A stretch of DNA of 64,000 bases, taken from NCBI GenBank assembly GCA_914767715.1, contig OU612065.1, positions 12,834,001-12,898,000 on the forward strand, read 5' to 3'. Below the pieces are notes generated by a model. The model did not search any database. It saw nothing but the letters and a program-made list of their open reading frames with translations, and had not been told where the DNA came from. Positions 50,996 to 63,507 of the stretch are shown here, piece after piece. The position numbers were made by a program, and so were the translations under genes. How positions within the stretch are numbered: position 1 is the first letter of the stretch; every line of letters starts with the position of its first letter. The DNA is from Membranipora membranacea. Lineage: Eukaryota > Bryozoa > Gymnolaemata > Cheilostomatida > Membraniporidae.

Positions 50996-53900
50996 TTAGT
51001 CTAAATCATCATCTTGATATCCTCTGGCTGGCCCTAGCTCATGTAGTTGATTTCGATACTGATCAGTGACAGGATGGGGTTGCCCCTCTCTAAAAATTCT
51101 CTCCATCATACCAATTGCTCGGCTGATTTTCAGTCTTGCCCCAGATGCATCATCTTGTCTAACCTTTACAAGACCTGACCAATATAATGTGTCAGCCAAG
51201 TCAACATGGGGCCTCTCTTCCCCATTGTAAGCAATAATAAAGCCATCTTCTGCCATCATTAAATATCCAGTGGCACGGTCCACGTCGTTCATTTCCATGC
51301 AGATTTTACCCAGTAGCTTATATGAGAGAGATATATCAGGATGGGTATGGACATGTTTTTTGTTCACTGTACTCTGAAGTATCACAATTGCTGTTTGAAG
51401 AAGGTCTGATGCAAAGTCGTACTGGGCATATTTATGTTCTAAGGGTAAATCGCCGTCTCGTGTTTGTCCATATATGAGCTGTGCCTGTGTAATTTGAACA
51501 ACAGCTTTACTTAGGATTGGACGATCCTCAAACTGTTCTTGAAGTAATCTCAAGCACTGACTTATGTGCTGCTGTGCTCGGTCATACTCTCCCTTCTGGG
51601 TCAGTATTTCAGCCATTATCTGGTGATTTGTTAAAAAATGGGCTGGAGATCCTTGTTCTGACTCTCTAAGAACATCCAGTGCGTCCCTGCACAACTCTCG
51701 TGCTACGGTGTAATTTCCTCTTTTGAATGTGACATAGCTTAAATACAGTTTTATGGTCGAAAGTTCTACAGATGCTGCGGAGCTGCCATATATATTTTTA
51801 TAAATACTGTCGGCGGATTCAAGGTACCTTACAGCTGTAGAATATTCTCCATCTTGCAGATAATAAACTCCTAAACTCATTAGGAAATCTCCGTTGATTA
51901 GGGAGTTGATATTCTCCTTTATCACTAGTTGTTTCACTAATGTGTAGGAATCCAGAAGCGACTGGCGTGATTCTCGAAATTTCTCATGCCGACCTTGGTG
52001 ATATCTAACTGAATCCGAGATGAAACACAGATTAACACAAAGTCCATTAAACGCTAATGTTTTCAACCTTTCTAGAGCTTCCCTGCCTTCTGGTGTTCCA
52101 CCTCCTGCTGAGAGTAATGATAGAACGGAGAATAAGGCTACTGTCTTGTTCCTGCCAAAATGGTTTACTAGTGACTTACCAGCTTTATCAAACTCTTCTG
52201 CCTGTTCACTGTACAGCCCTTGCATCATGAGACACTGCCCTTTTATAGCCCTATAAAAAGCAATGTTTAGGTGAGATATTGGGGGTGCTTTCCTCTCCTC
52301 GTAATCATGAAGGTAGTTGCATAGCTCAATAGTGACTGCGTAATATCCATTTTGAAATAATGACAGTAGTATAAGGTCTGCCATGTCCTCGTGTGAAATG
52401 TTATGCATTGTGGTTGCATCCAACAGATTGGAGATACTGTCGGTGGATGTTTTCCCTAAAGCTCTATGGAGGACTTGTAAACTCCCTCTAAAATCACCGC
52501 AAGAATAACGGATTCTACCTTGAATAAGAAAATGTATGTTACCAGTATCGATCTCTCTAAGAGATTTGTGTACTGCTTGTATTGATGGATCTGCCCCAAT
52601 TAGATGACGTAGAACTGACTGCTTCAGAGGTATTAAGTGACATGCCATGGTGATAAATAGGCTTTTTGGTATGAAAAAACGGTCATCTCTGTCACACATG
52701 TCAAACTTAGGGTGGAATGATAGGTATTCCCTTTGGGTATTCCCAACTAGATAAGCCATTGTTCTTGTCCAGATTGCAGCCGTAAGTATAAACTGGAACA
52801 TGTGAAGTGTTTCTTCATTGATAATGCCCTTTTTCTGAAGTGTGCTATACACCTCCCATGCTGTGGTACAGTTAGAATAATCCAGAATAATCTTGATATC
52901 ATGTGCTAGTATCGTCGGATAACGGAATATGTCTGATTTTATCTCTACTGATCTCATGTCTATTTTAAGCTCGCCAGTATCAGAACAGAATTTATACTTA
53001 TCGACATCTTTCAACAGCGTTTTCACTCGCTTCCTTTCCAAAACCTCTCTACCTCCATCATAGCCACTGATCTCTTCATCCGTTATCATCTTATTCATGA
53101 GAAATTCATCTAGTAGCACCTCCCCACCATTTGGCGCGTGAACAAGAACCAGGCTCGCTAACAAATCTGAGAGATCTCCAACTATATCAGATTCTGCACT
53201 GGTGACGCTGTTCAACATACATGCTTGGTAATGTTGCATCAGTTCCTCAACAGTCAATGTCAGATTTGCATCAGATAGCCCATTACCAGTTGGTATATTT
53301 CCAGCTTTCGGAAGAAGCCCATCAATCTTGAATCCACTCATGGCCTGGTCGTCAAACCATCTTTTTTCATCTTCAGTTCTGTATCCATCATAAAGTTCCT
53401 CAATGTACAGGTATTTTAGCGGTGTCTCTCCGAGGTTGGATATACGAAAGTATGTGTCCATAGCTAGACGGTGGAAATACGTTTTGTCAGCTGAATTAGC
53501 AACAATGAATGCATATTCCAGGTCTGAATAGGGTGTTGCTTCATTTCTTGCTATTGATCCAAGAGCAACCATAGCATATGATTCAGTTGGATGACCCACA
53601 ACTTCTTCACTTGTTTCGCATATTGCCTTGGAAAATCCTATCATTAGCTCTGTGCATATTTGGCTAACTTCATTAACCTGCCCTGCAAAATGTCGCATAT
53701 GCTCCTTATTTTCCTCACAGAACAGGTCCTCCATATTAAAGTTATTGATTAGACCACCTGCATCTTCAAACCTTTGTTTGCAGCCATCTCTTATTTCCTC
53801 CAGCTTGGTTTTAAGCCTAGCTGTAGTGTCTTGTAATCCTTCGGGAGTTCGCAAGGGATGATTTCCATCATACCAACATCGCTCAAGCTCGAACAACTTC

Positions 53901-54504
53901 AGCCGTAACTCAGCTTTGTCCTCTTCATTTGTACATCTCACAAGACATGAATTGAGCAGGCCATGAGCCTGTGAAAACAATAGAGTAAATAATTATAATC
54001 AGCTGGGTCTGGTGCGATATTTGCTTATCTGATGAAATGGGTTTACATTGACTATTATCTAACCATAAACTGAAGCATTCCATTCTAACTTTCCCTTCAC
54101 CTTTTGACTCATTGAGACATGAAAGGCAAGTCAGAATGAGAGCATCCATTTGCTATTTGTTTATCGTCTGCTTTTCTCTATTTTTGGATATCACAGAGTG
54201 GTAAAACCTATGTAAGGCAAGTCACTGGACATATGATATGCGAGTAACAGTGCCTCGGTGGATAAAGCTACGAGTGAGACATGCAGGCTGTCAACTCTGT
54301 GGATGAGTAGATCGATAGTGAGTATTGCAGTTCTTGTGAGCTCATTGTTACGCCTACCTTTATGAAGTCCAGCCAGTTTCTGCTGTCCTCTGCACTAGAT
54401 ATGTATATGTCTGCCAGCAAACGGAGATGTGGCAGTTGAGACTCCAAATTATCTTTGCCATTCTCCAGATACTGTTTCCTGAAGAGCTCTTTTGAGAATG
54501 CCAT
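50996..54504 (-). CDS. Nucleotidyltransferase-fold protein with TPR-like repeats
   Basis: Exon 1 (54504-54358) encodes 49 residues and exon 2 (53968-50996) 990, joined in phase 0 for 1,039 residues. After a helical N-terminus comes MVALGSIARNEATPYSDLEYAF: GS at 186-187 and the pair D198/E200 form the hG[GS]..D-h-[DE] signature of the polymerase-beta-type nucleotidyltransferase fold, closest in spacing to GlnD/DUF294-type enzymes. A helical region follows. From about residue 500 to 980 there are repeated A/Y/G-rich helix pairs of TPR type (for example GDFRGSLQVLHRAL, GEYSTAVRYLESADSIY and GEYDRAQQHISQCLRLL). The substrate is unknown. A third acidic residue cannot be assigned with confidence, so activity is unproven. 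The Kozak context is good (CAAAATGG). I do not recognise a named family. Confidence 0.85.
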
Positions 54505-56861
54505 TATTTTGTTTTGTTTTAAAAGATACTCTCTAATTGCCGGTTGACTGGCTGCATCAGAAATTCGACAGCCTCATAAGTTAGCAGGCAGTAAACACAA
54601 TGATACTGGCCAAAGTCTAAGTTAGTTGCACAGTAATAGTACAGTAAGTGGAATAGTGTTATCATTACTGTTTGCGTTGTTATGCAACCTTTATCAGTCA
54701 TTGCCCCAGTTTCAAATCAATCAAGCATTTGATATTATTGATCACAGCATAATAAATACTCAGCAAGCTGTGTTGAGTTTATTGGGATTGATTGGTACAT
54801 TATAATGGCTAGAAATCTAAACATACTCGCCAAGTAATTTAAATTAAAAAGTGGGGGATTTTAATTTACAGCACTGCACAATACTGCACCCCATCGCTGT
54901 GCTTCGAGGGTGTGAAGCACCTGAGCGATACAACTGGGGGTTTGGAGGCGGTGTGAGCCTCCAATGGGTTCCGGGATGGAGACCGGCCGCTGATGCTGAG
55001 AGCAAGGAGTAAAAGACTTTTACTCCTTGCTCCTTGCTGAGAGCGTTTCTAGCCACTAGGAAGGGCTAAAAACGCTTATTTGATCCCAATTGTACCAAAA
55101 TATCAAACTGAGGTGAAATACACTTTAAACACTATTCATCAACACATGGGCCCCTGGGACTTACATGCCCTTACTTTGCCAATGTCCAGTATCAACCACC
55201 CCATTGACAATAATAGTCTGAATTTCAATACAAAGTAAATTAGTTAACATTATATTGAATAGCACAATCCCAGACTTGCCAACCTAATTTTTCCAAAATG
55301 CTTACAAAAATTTGCAAAATGCTTACAAAACTCCAGGGTGCCTTAAATGACCAGAAATTGCCCCAAAAATTTTTCGCGTTGCGCGCGAAAAGTGCTTTAT
55401 CACAGGAAATAGTCTTTGGTAGCGTAAGAATGCAGATCGCTCAACACTTGTCCTTTTCCCTATGCGTAAGGTGCGATCTGCTGATAATCAATGAGAAGTT
55501 GTTTGAAACCTAGCCTGTCTTGGTTGCCCTTGAAACACTGGGGCAGGAGATCTGAGTTATCCCACCCAAACAAGGAGGTGGGCAACTTTGTTACTCTCAT
55601 TATATAAAAGTTGTGAGTTGACTCATTTAAGACTTGACCAGGTAAAAAGTCCATATAAAATCAACACATTGGCTTTCTGAAGGCAAGACCAGAGTTTAAG
55701 ACCAAGGAGCTACTAATTGTTTAGACTATCAATCAACAATGACAAGATTATGCAAGTAAACTGAAGCAAACACTAAAGATGCGTTTTTTGATTACCTAAT
55801 TAGATGAACAGGTGTTTGAAAAACCATATATGCGTACAGCTAGCGTTTTGCGTTTAAAACTCAATTAGTGTCAAATAAGCGTTCATAAACGCTTTATGCG
55901 TACAGGTTGGCAAGTATGCAATCCCTTTTAAATTTGTCTGCAAATACCTTACCAGTAACTCATCAACAAGTGCTTGGATAGTTGCTACAAAATTGCAATA
56001 GGGCTGTTTTCTCTCAAATCTAGAGGAAATAGTGAGAATTACAAAAAGTGGAGAGTGGGCAGAAGCGAGTGTAGATATTTGGAGGGTCCCATCTAAATAG
56101 GGTGATTGGGCAAGTATGAATCTAAACTGCATTGACTTGACAATAGTGTACGTGTACAGGCGGGTGTGAAGATACATAATATTGTCACATTTATACTCCA
56201 AAAAAAATACACAGCATTGTCAGTTATCAATATAGTGAGCTATCATTTTGATTTTGGATAAATAAGATCATCAAATGCGGAAAAAAAACTTGAGCTCGTC
56301 TAGAAACTTTGTGAAAAATGCTTAAAAAGATACATGTGGAGGCAAAGTCAGCAGACCAGCCAAGGTTATTCTGCAGACAAACTCAAGAAATTAACATCTG
56401 ATGATCTGATCTATGTGACATGTTCACAGAGATCCTCACTCTGACATGTTTCACCAATCTTCAGCATCAATTATGTGAGTTCACACATACTAATTGAGGT
56501 TCTCCGTGCGAATGCAAGTTTGATGATTTACCGGAGTAAGGGTATACGTTGCAATGATATGACCACAAATAAATTACACAAATGCTCTATATATGTCATC
56601 TGTATTTTTATCAAGTACAATATTCACTTTAATAACCGAGGAGGTATGTACCTGATAATGGCATAACTTGATAGTTGAGGCTGACCAAAAAATGTCTTTG
56701 ATAAGATTTTGTAAGAGGGCAGTGGAAGTAATTTCTGCTAGCATAACTCTTGTCGCTGAACATTGCGTATATAGGTATTTAAATTTATATATAGTCTTCC
56801 ACTATTAAATGGATATGGGATATGGATTTGGCCAGCCTTTAATTCCTTTACAGTATAATAA
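54505..56861. other. Intergenic region, repeat-rich
   Basis: No gene is supported. A relatively GC-rich island (about 54,880-55,050) contains a perfect 14-bp-arm palindrome at 55002-55030. Short frames here have no recognisable domain. Confidence 0.45.
55002..55030. repeat. Perfect palindrome, 14-bp arms
   Basis: GCAAGGAGTAAAAG at 55002-55015 is followed after one base by its exact complement. The same AAGGAGTAA core forms another perfect palindrome at 40045-40067. Confidence 0.88.
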
Positions 56862-57335
56862 TTAAAGACTTCGGAAGGACCACAGCAATAAATAGTCTGG
56901 CAGCTAGTTATGCAGTAATTATGCAATATTTTCACATTTAGAAAATTCAGAGCACTTGTGGGTAAAAATTATGCGTAGTGTTAGGAATTGTCCTCCCTTC
57001 TCATCTATGAGCTATGAGGTATTTATGCGCCCTAGTGCTGAGCCAACATAATAAGCTAACACTTCAAAATACAATTGATTGCCATTCTTTCCCACGAAAA
57101 TTCAAAATAAATATAATTTCATTGTCAGGAGATATTTTACAACAGTAGATAACTTCATTTAATGAGTTTTACAGTTGTCTCAATCTCAAGTAAATAGAAG
57201 TATTAGCTTATTAGGTTGGCATTTATAATTTTTACCCAGAAGTGCTCTGAATTTTCTAAATGAGAAAATATTGCATAATTACTGCAGAACTAGCTGCCAG
57301 ACTATATATTGCTGTGGTCCTTTCGTAGTCTTTAA
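56862..57335. mobile_element. MITE with ~105-bp inverted repeats and TTAA borders
   Basis: The left arm from 56862 and the right arm ending at 57335 are about 93% complementary over roughly 105 bp. They share CTGGCAGCTAGTT (one mismatch), CAGTAATTATGCAATATTTT and AAAATTCAGAGCACTT. Both ends are TTAA followed inward by AGACT. TTAA borders recall piggyBac-type target duplications, though the end motif is not diagnostic. No coding capacity. Confidence 0.8.
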
Positions 57336-58356
57336 GGTGAGGATAAGCTGACTAATTTCTGACTCGAAATACGATATCAATGGATCAATGTGGTGAGTTT
57401 GGGTGTTCCAATATGGCACAAGGGGCGGATGGCGCAAATTGCGCCGATAACGATGTGTTGGGATTTGGGAAAGCAAACCAAAGTAATTTGTCGATACAAT
57501 ATAGTATTATTTTCAATTTACGTGATAATGTTAAACTACACACTACTTATACCACTTTTAATCCTTTGATGATTGAAATACAATAATGTCCATCCATTTC
57601 ACAAATTCAGAGTTCTTCCGCATTATATTTCTCATCAGTTATGCAATAACATAGTGACAACATGCAACAACATTTGTGACTTTATTTTTTTCTTTTCATT
57701 TTTTTGGGTATTCTGTAAAACTTTCAACGAATGAGTACTATCCGAACTAAATTTCACATACATAAACCTCCGTGGGCTTGGAGAATGAGGATAATTGATG
57801 GGGCGGCTACTGTTGCAGTACAGTGCAACAGCGAAAAACTCCAAAAAGTGACACAATGCACAATGCTAGAAGTGAAAAAATGAGCCACCTATCAATAAAT
57901 AGAGCTTCATGCAGGGGCCCGGCCACAATTACCAACCACATGCCACAAGAACCCCCACATTGATATGAATTAACGAATTACAAATTCCACACATTGCTAT
58001 GAATTTACATCAGTGGCCCCACAGCATACTGTATGATTGCACCACATGAAATTAGTTTGCTGAAATAATCAGCTCAATAAACATACTTTGAATTTAATTG
58101 TTCTCTCCATTTACAGTTGAAAAAACTATTCATATTTCTGTCTTGAGAATAGTAAATCACGTCAAACATATATAGCTTTTATGTTAACAATCATACAGTT
58201 ATTCTGTCTAGTAATGAGTGTTGGTATGTATCATATTCATTTATCAAAAAGATGTACTCAACCTAGTGATTCGTATACCTCTAAATGATTTGTATGCCTC
58301 TGAATTAACACCATAGAGGTCCCTAAGCTCCTGATTTCAGATAACTGTACAATCTA

Positions 58357-58848
58357 TAGACAGTTTTCTGAGCTCTGATTTAGGCCTCAATTCGGAGTTG
58401 TCTTCTCTCCAGTTTTGTACTTTTAACCCACGCCGCAAAACGTGCTGAAAAGAGGGTTATCTTGAAAACCGCTTATAAAAGGATAAAATTTATTTTTGAT
58501 TCAGAATCTGCAACATTGAAAACTCATATGGACATAGTTTGGGAAATAATTTTAGTATTTGGATAGTCAATTATAGCATTTTCTGCCTGTCTTGCGGACA
58601 ATTTGGCAGAATTTTTCACGAGTTAAGATTTATCAACATTCAAGCCTCCAATGATTTGATAACCCTGTCTCACAGGGTTTTCAATGGTGCAGACTCTCAA
58701 TCAAAAATCATTTTTATCCTAGCATAAGCGGTTTTCAAGATAACCCCCTTTCAGCAGGTTTTTCCTATGCGGCGTGGGTTAAAAGTACCAAACTGGAGAG
58801 AGGACAACTCCGAATTGAGGCATAAATGAGAGCTCAGAAAACTGTCTA
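58357..58848. mobile_element. MITE family 1, copy C (core inverted relative to copy B)
   Basis: The ends and TA borders are the same as in copies A and B. The left arm has lost a few bases after CACGCCGC. The core runs in the opposite orientation to copy B, recognisable from the shared TTCAAGCCTCCAATGA segment. Confidence 0.88.
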
Positions 58849-59895
58849 TTCATTGAATCAAGTCAAGGTAGCAGTGTTGATCGCAGGGTATCTATCCATG
58901 TATGGTGATGGGCGACTGCAGTGTCAAGATTTACACTTTCCTCTCATTCTCATGTTCACACCAATAAGAAAACCCCTATGACAGCATTCTCGATGAGGTA
59001 TTCAACAAACAAGCATCATGTCACTGAAGGAGCGTTGTATATTTGTGTTAAAAATCTCAAGAAGCGGGGTGTGGACAAACTTACGTTGCTAACCCTATGA
59101 TTGATTGTACCTGCTGACCTCTTGTTAAAAGACTTAGCATCATCAGATAACTCAGTAAATCAAGTATACCTTGAAAATAAAAATCAGCCAAGTTTGATGG
59201 GATGGGGGGGGGGGGGGGACGAAGCAGTGTTTGATCACTTAAACTAACTCTGAACATATTGTTCCCTAAACAAATTGTGTTTACATGAATATATATATAT
59301 ATATCATTCTTATGTTGATAACAAATGAACTATAAGTGATCTAGTTGAAGACAACTTATATAGCTGGTAATTTGAATTCCGCTGAATAATATATGAAGAA
59401 AATTCCTGCTATATTGCTATTAATCCTGCTATGATAGAGAACTTTGCTATTATTGGCTGTTACGATACACATGTTAATAGTGTTAGCTTGATGCAAGAAC
59501 ACTGATTACATACAACCGTAGACCTATTTGTAGGAACGACGCATACACATATAAATATATATGGCTATTTATGTATGTATGTTTGTTGGGGAGCTTTCGA
59601 TTAGAATGCGCATTACTTTACTAAAGGAAGCAAATTTCACTATAACATCGCACAAAAATATCGCTATATTTCAATTAAACCAATTCTTTCCCAAATTCCT
59701 CACATGGAATTTATGTAGTTCAATCAATGGTTGAGCAATTTGTGAGCGAGACGACAGATTGCGATTTTTGGCTGAAAATCCCCAATGGATGTATTTTTCA
59801 TCTTTGATTTTGGTCAACAAGTTCAGTAATGTAATGCCTGAGTTTTAGTAGGTTGTTACTGGGATGTCAATCAATGCATAATGTGAAAGCTGTCA
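58849..59895. other. Intergenic spacer with simple repeats
   Basis: It holds a 15-base poly-G run (59204-59218) and a TA repeat (about 59289-59303). No gene was seen. Confidence 0.45.
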
Positions 59896-60205
59896 GATCA
59901 CAGACAGCAGGTCACTGACAGTTGATTTGATGCAGCCGTGTGTGTGTGTGTGTGTGTGGTTTGTGTTTGTTGTGGTGAAGATGGGAAGCTGTGCATGAAC
60001 CAAGTTATTAAACTTAATTTTCTGACCAATGAGAGAGAAGTGACTCATCTGAGCAACGCATTTGGCGGGTACAAAAGCTGCGCAGCCGCGATAACTTGGT
60101 TCATGCACAGCTTCCCATCTTCACCACAACAAACACAAACCACACACACACGCAAGGCTGCAACTCATCAAATCAACTGTCAGTGACCTGCTGTCTGTGG
60201 TCAGA
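59896..60205. mobile_element. Long fold-back element with TG-repeat in the arms
   Basis: Arms of about 115 bp (59896-60010 and 60087-60205) are nearly perfect complements. They share CACAGACAGCAGGTCACTGA, a TG repeat tract, and GAAGATGGGAAGCTGTGCAT. The loop is about 75 bp. The TG tract is longer in the left arm. No protein is encoded; the two overlapping frames here are by-products of the symmetry. Confidence 0.88.
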
Positions 60206-61112
60206 TTCTAGTTACTGACACAAAGTTATATACTGATGGAATATTTGCTAACTCCACTGTTTTATGATTGATCGGTTCAACAAGACAATGCAAGGCGGTC
60301 TGCAAAAATCCTTGTTCAACTGATAATGATTGGATAAAGGAGACTCCGCCCACTGAGATACTCTTCTGTATCATTGGACAATTTTCATGCAAGGTCAAGG
60401 TAATTTTAGTTTACATATTTTCCCCATGGAAGAAGATAATCACACTTCCCTTCTGTGTTATGACTTATGTAGTGACATAAATTGGTGCTGCTCACTTCAC
60501 AATTACCCATCTATCAGGTAGGCACACTCTAGCTTAGCTAAATCAGGAATAGAACACTGTTATTCTGTGAATAGGTTCAAGCTGAGTTTTGTTTATGCAT
60601 GGCAATAACCAAGCTCCTTGTGATATAAATATGGTAGTAGAGTACTAACGATAACATATATATATATATTTAATATATGCAATTTGAATATTATGGGAAG
60701 ACCACCAGCTGACAAACTTACACCTGTCTGAGCTATGGTAAAACTTAAGCTATGTATGCTAGCCAACTGGGGAGTGTAATGGCTTGAACCAACTAACCAT
60801 AAATTAGTGTGTTTCTTAATTACTTTTATCCTATCTCTCAAAGATCTAGCCCAGAGCCAGTAAGTTTCATTTTATAATATAATGAATATCATTATTCATT
60901 TCATATGTTACCCACTATCGTCTCCTCGACGGGTACTTGTACTTTTGAATAGGCTTGTTAGGAAGAGGAATCTCTTACAGGGAGTCGTAGACTAATGGTC
61001 AGGCTATAATAAACGCATAGCCTAATAATCATAATAGTGCCAATAATCCATGGTTGACATTCCAATTACAATTAATGTCTTTCTATTTATAGGAGTCTTC
61101 GTTTTACCTCAA
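60206..61112. other. 5' flank of the dioxygenase gene
   Basis: There is no firm exon. A CCGCCC box and ATTGG elements near 60330-60380, followed by AAGGTCAAG|GTAATT, could be a promoter and a first non-coding exon for the next gene. The acceptor TTTATAG ending at 61092 opens its first coding exon. Confidence 0.35.
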
Positions 61113-63454
61113 ATGATGGCCCCGGCAACTGAGAAACTTGTCTCAAGACTCAGAGACATACGGGAAGCTGCTAAAGCTGGTGGAGTGAAAGATGACGACT
61201 TCAAGAAAATGATGAGAATGTCGTATTCGACTCTAGCAGCGGAACAAACAAAAGCCTCGACAAAACGCAAGAGAATGATAGCTTATGCTTTAGCGTCTAT
61301 CCTCGTAGTTGTGATGGCCTATTTTTACTATGAGACCATGGATCCTCGCTGCCTTGTCTCCAATAATCTGCTTCTGTTGGAGTTGTCTCGTCCAGCTGTC
61401 AAGTGTGATGTCTGCAAATCTATAACAGAAATACCAACTATAAATGGAGACGACATGACAAAAGAACTATTTCTGAATAACTATGCCTACAATGGTGTTC
61501 CACTTCTTGTAAAAGGCGGAGCGAAGAACTGGACTGCTCTGTATATATTTAGCTATGACTATTTGAAAGACCTGTATGTGAACACAGAAGGAGCGCTGGA
61601 TGCAATAGAAAATGATTGCCAGTTCTTCCCATACCAGACTGATTTCAACACGATGGGTGAAGTTTTCAATATGACGGAAGAGAGAAGTCGCATAGATAGC
61701 GGCGAAAAGGAGTGGTATGTTGGATGGTGAGTACTGTTATTATGTGTTGACTTTCAAATCGGTCATTGGTATTACCTTAACTGACATTTGAAAATTTACC
61801 TATGAGTGTTTACAATCATGTAAGGATAATTAACAACATCTGAAGTGTGGTGACAGATAGGAATGCCTGAAAAATGATGTTAATAAATGCCCTGCATGGT
61901 GAGCTACTGATGTGTCCGGTATCTCACCATTACTGCCATCCGTTGGATTTAATGACCATCACAAATGGTTTTTATGTGCTTTAAAATTGACGTCTTTAGT
62001 GGTTTCATCTATTTATTAACCTAAAGCAGAGCTATTGCCATGTGTCAAAATTGTGTACGTGCCTAAAAAAAATTGCGTCACACACCATTACAAACAAGGA
62101 AACAATTCACGATGAAGCAAATGACTAGAATAACAACCTCTATCCCTTGGGATTAAATTCATCAATTATTTCACTCTGATGGTATTGATAGCAAGCTTAT
62201 GGCGTTACCAGCTGGTTGATGAATTAGTAAATAATTATAAATAATCCACATTAGATACACGATAAGTCAATTGATGCAATCCAGAGTAGGAGAATCTGTG
62301 GTCCAGCTTTATCAGTATAATTTAGTTATTAAATAATAATAATTTATTTTTCAAAGTATGATTTAGCGTTGTATGAAGCTTCTGTAACATCTGATTCTGA
62401 ACAAAGTGGAAATTGATACCTTTTTCCTATTTAAAGAATGAATATTCAGTCTGTGATAGGAAACTGATAGGCTTTTAACTTTATCGCCCTACTGCACCAA
62501 GTGCTCTGTGGAAACTGCAGAATACAGATAAATTAACCTTGGTCATCGCGACCCAGTAGGTATGCCTAACCAGTCCCGAATACTTACCGCTGCCATCGAC
62601 CAATGTGACATGTTATGTTTTACAGGAGTAATTGTCACTCTGAAGTTACACGTAACCTAAGGAGACATTATCAGCGTCCTGCGTTTCTGCCAGACAATTC
62701 TGAATCGAGTAACCTTGACTGGCTGTTTATGGGAGGATTTGGCAGCGGTGCAGATGTACATGTGAGTAAATTACAATATCAACTCGGAAAAAAGTACAAG
62801 AACATAAGTGATTCACTATAATATTCTTAATTAATTCTCCACTACTATTTGGAGGGTTTAGTTTGCTCCCTCTATTGATGATACTGTACAGTTCATCATT
62901 ATCTTGGATCATGTATACATCATCACAAACACACAGCAGTATTCTGTCAATACACAACATGGCCATATGGTGTTTCTCATCATGAGCTTTATTAATGCAT
63001 AGCCTGCAAGAGTTGGGCAATCATGGTAACCGCTTGTTTTTAATTTTACATCCTGATATCAGGTTCTGTCAATGCTTTCTGAGGGTATTATATGCTGGTA
63101 CCCGCCATACAACCTGTCTGATTTATGTGGCACTCTACTGTACTCGTTGGATATGTTAAACCAGGAGGATGTCATCCTACCATGATGTCCCTGGCATTTT
63201 AATTAGTGGAGTTATGGTGTTTTAGGATAAGCTAATATCACATAATTCCTTAACACTGATTAATGAGCATCAGTTTTTGTCTGACAAAAAAACAATAATA
63301 TGCATTCATGTGATCTTTCTTTAGATTGACTTTGTTCAAAGGCCATCATGGCAGGCTATGATAACTGGTAAGAAGTCATGGAGGATTATACCATCTCCTG
63401 AATGCGAACACGTCTGTAGCGAAATGAACGCTACTATGGAAAAAGGAGATATAA
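61113..63454 (+). CDS. Membrane-anchored JmjC/cupin-type 2-oxoglutarate dioxygenase (partial, continues past window)
   Basis: Exons 61113-61726, 62626-62761 and 63325-63454 join in phase; the last ends in a GTAAGT donor, so more exons lie outside the window. The N-terminus is basic and helical, followed by one membrane segment at residues 55-73 (MIAYALASILVVVMAYFYY), suggesting a type II protein. Three NxT sequons (N139, N186, N285) fit a luminal C-terminal part. The catalytic fold is seen in GFGSGADVHIDF: H250 and D252 form the HxD iron-binding pair, followed by the WQAMITGKKSWRIIPSP strand region typical of JmjC/cupin-8 enzymes. The second iron-binding histidine must lie in the missing exons. 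The substrate is unknown. Confidence 0.75.
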
Positions 63455-63507
63455 GTAAGTGTAGGCAAAGAGTTGATTACCATTTTACTACTGAGTGTTA
63501 ACTGTTA

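Noticed and set aside
59204-59218. Poly-G run as a regulatory G-quadruplex
   Set aside because: A single homopolymer far from any gene is more simply a replication-slippage tract or assembly artefact.
59893-60186. Two overlapping frames of 71 and 82 codons on opposite strands
   Set aside because: They arise from the symmetry and TG/CA repeat of the fold-back element.
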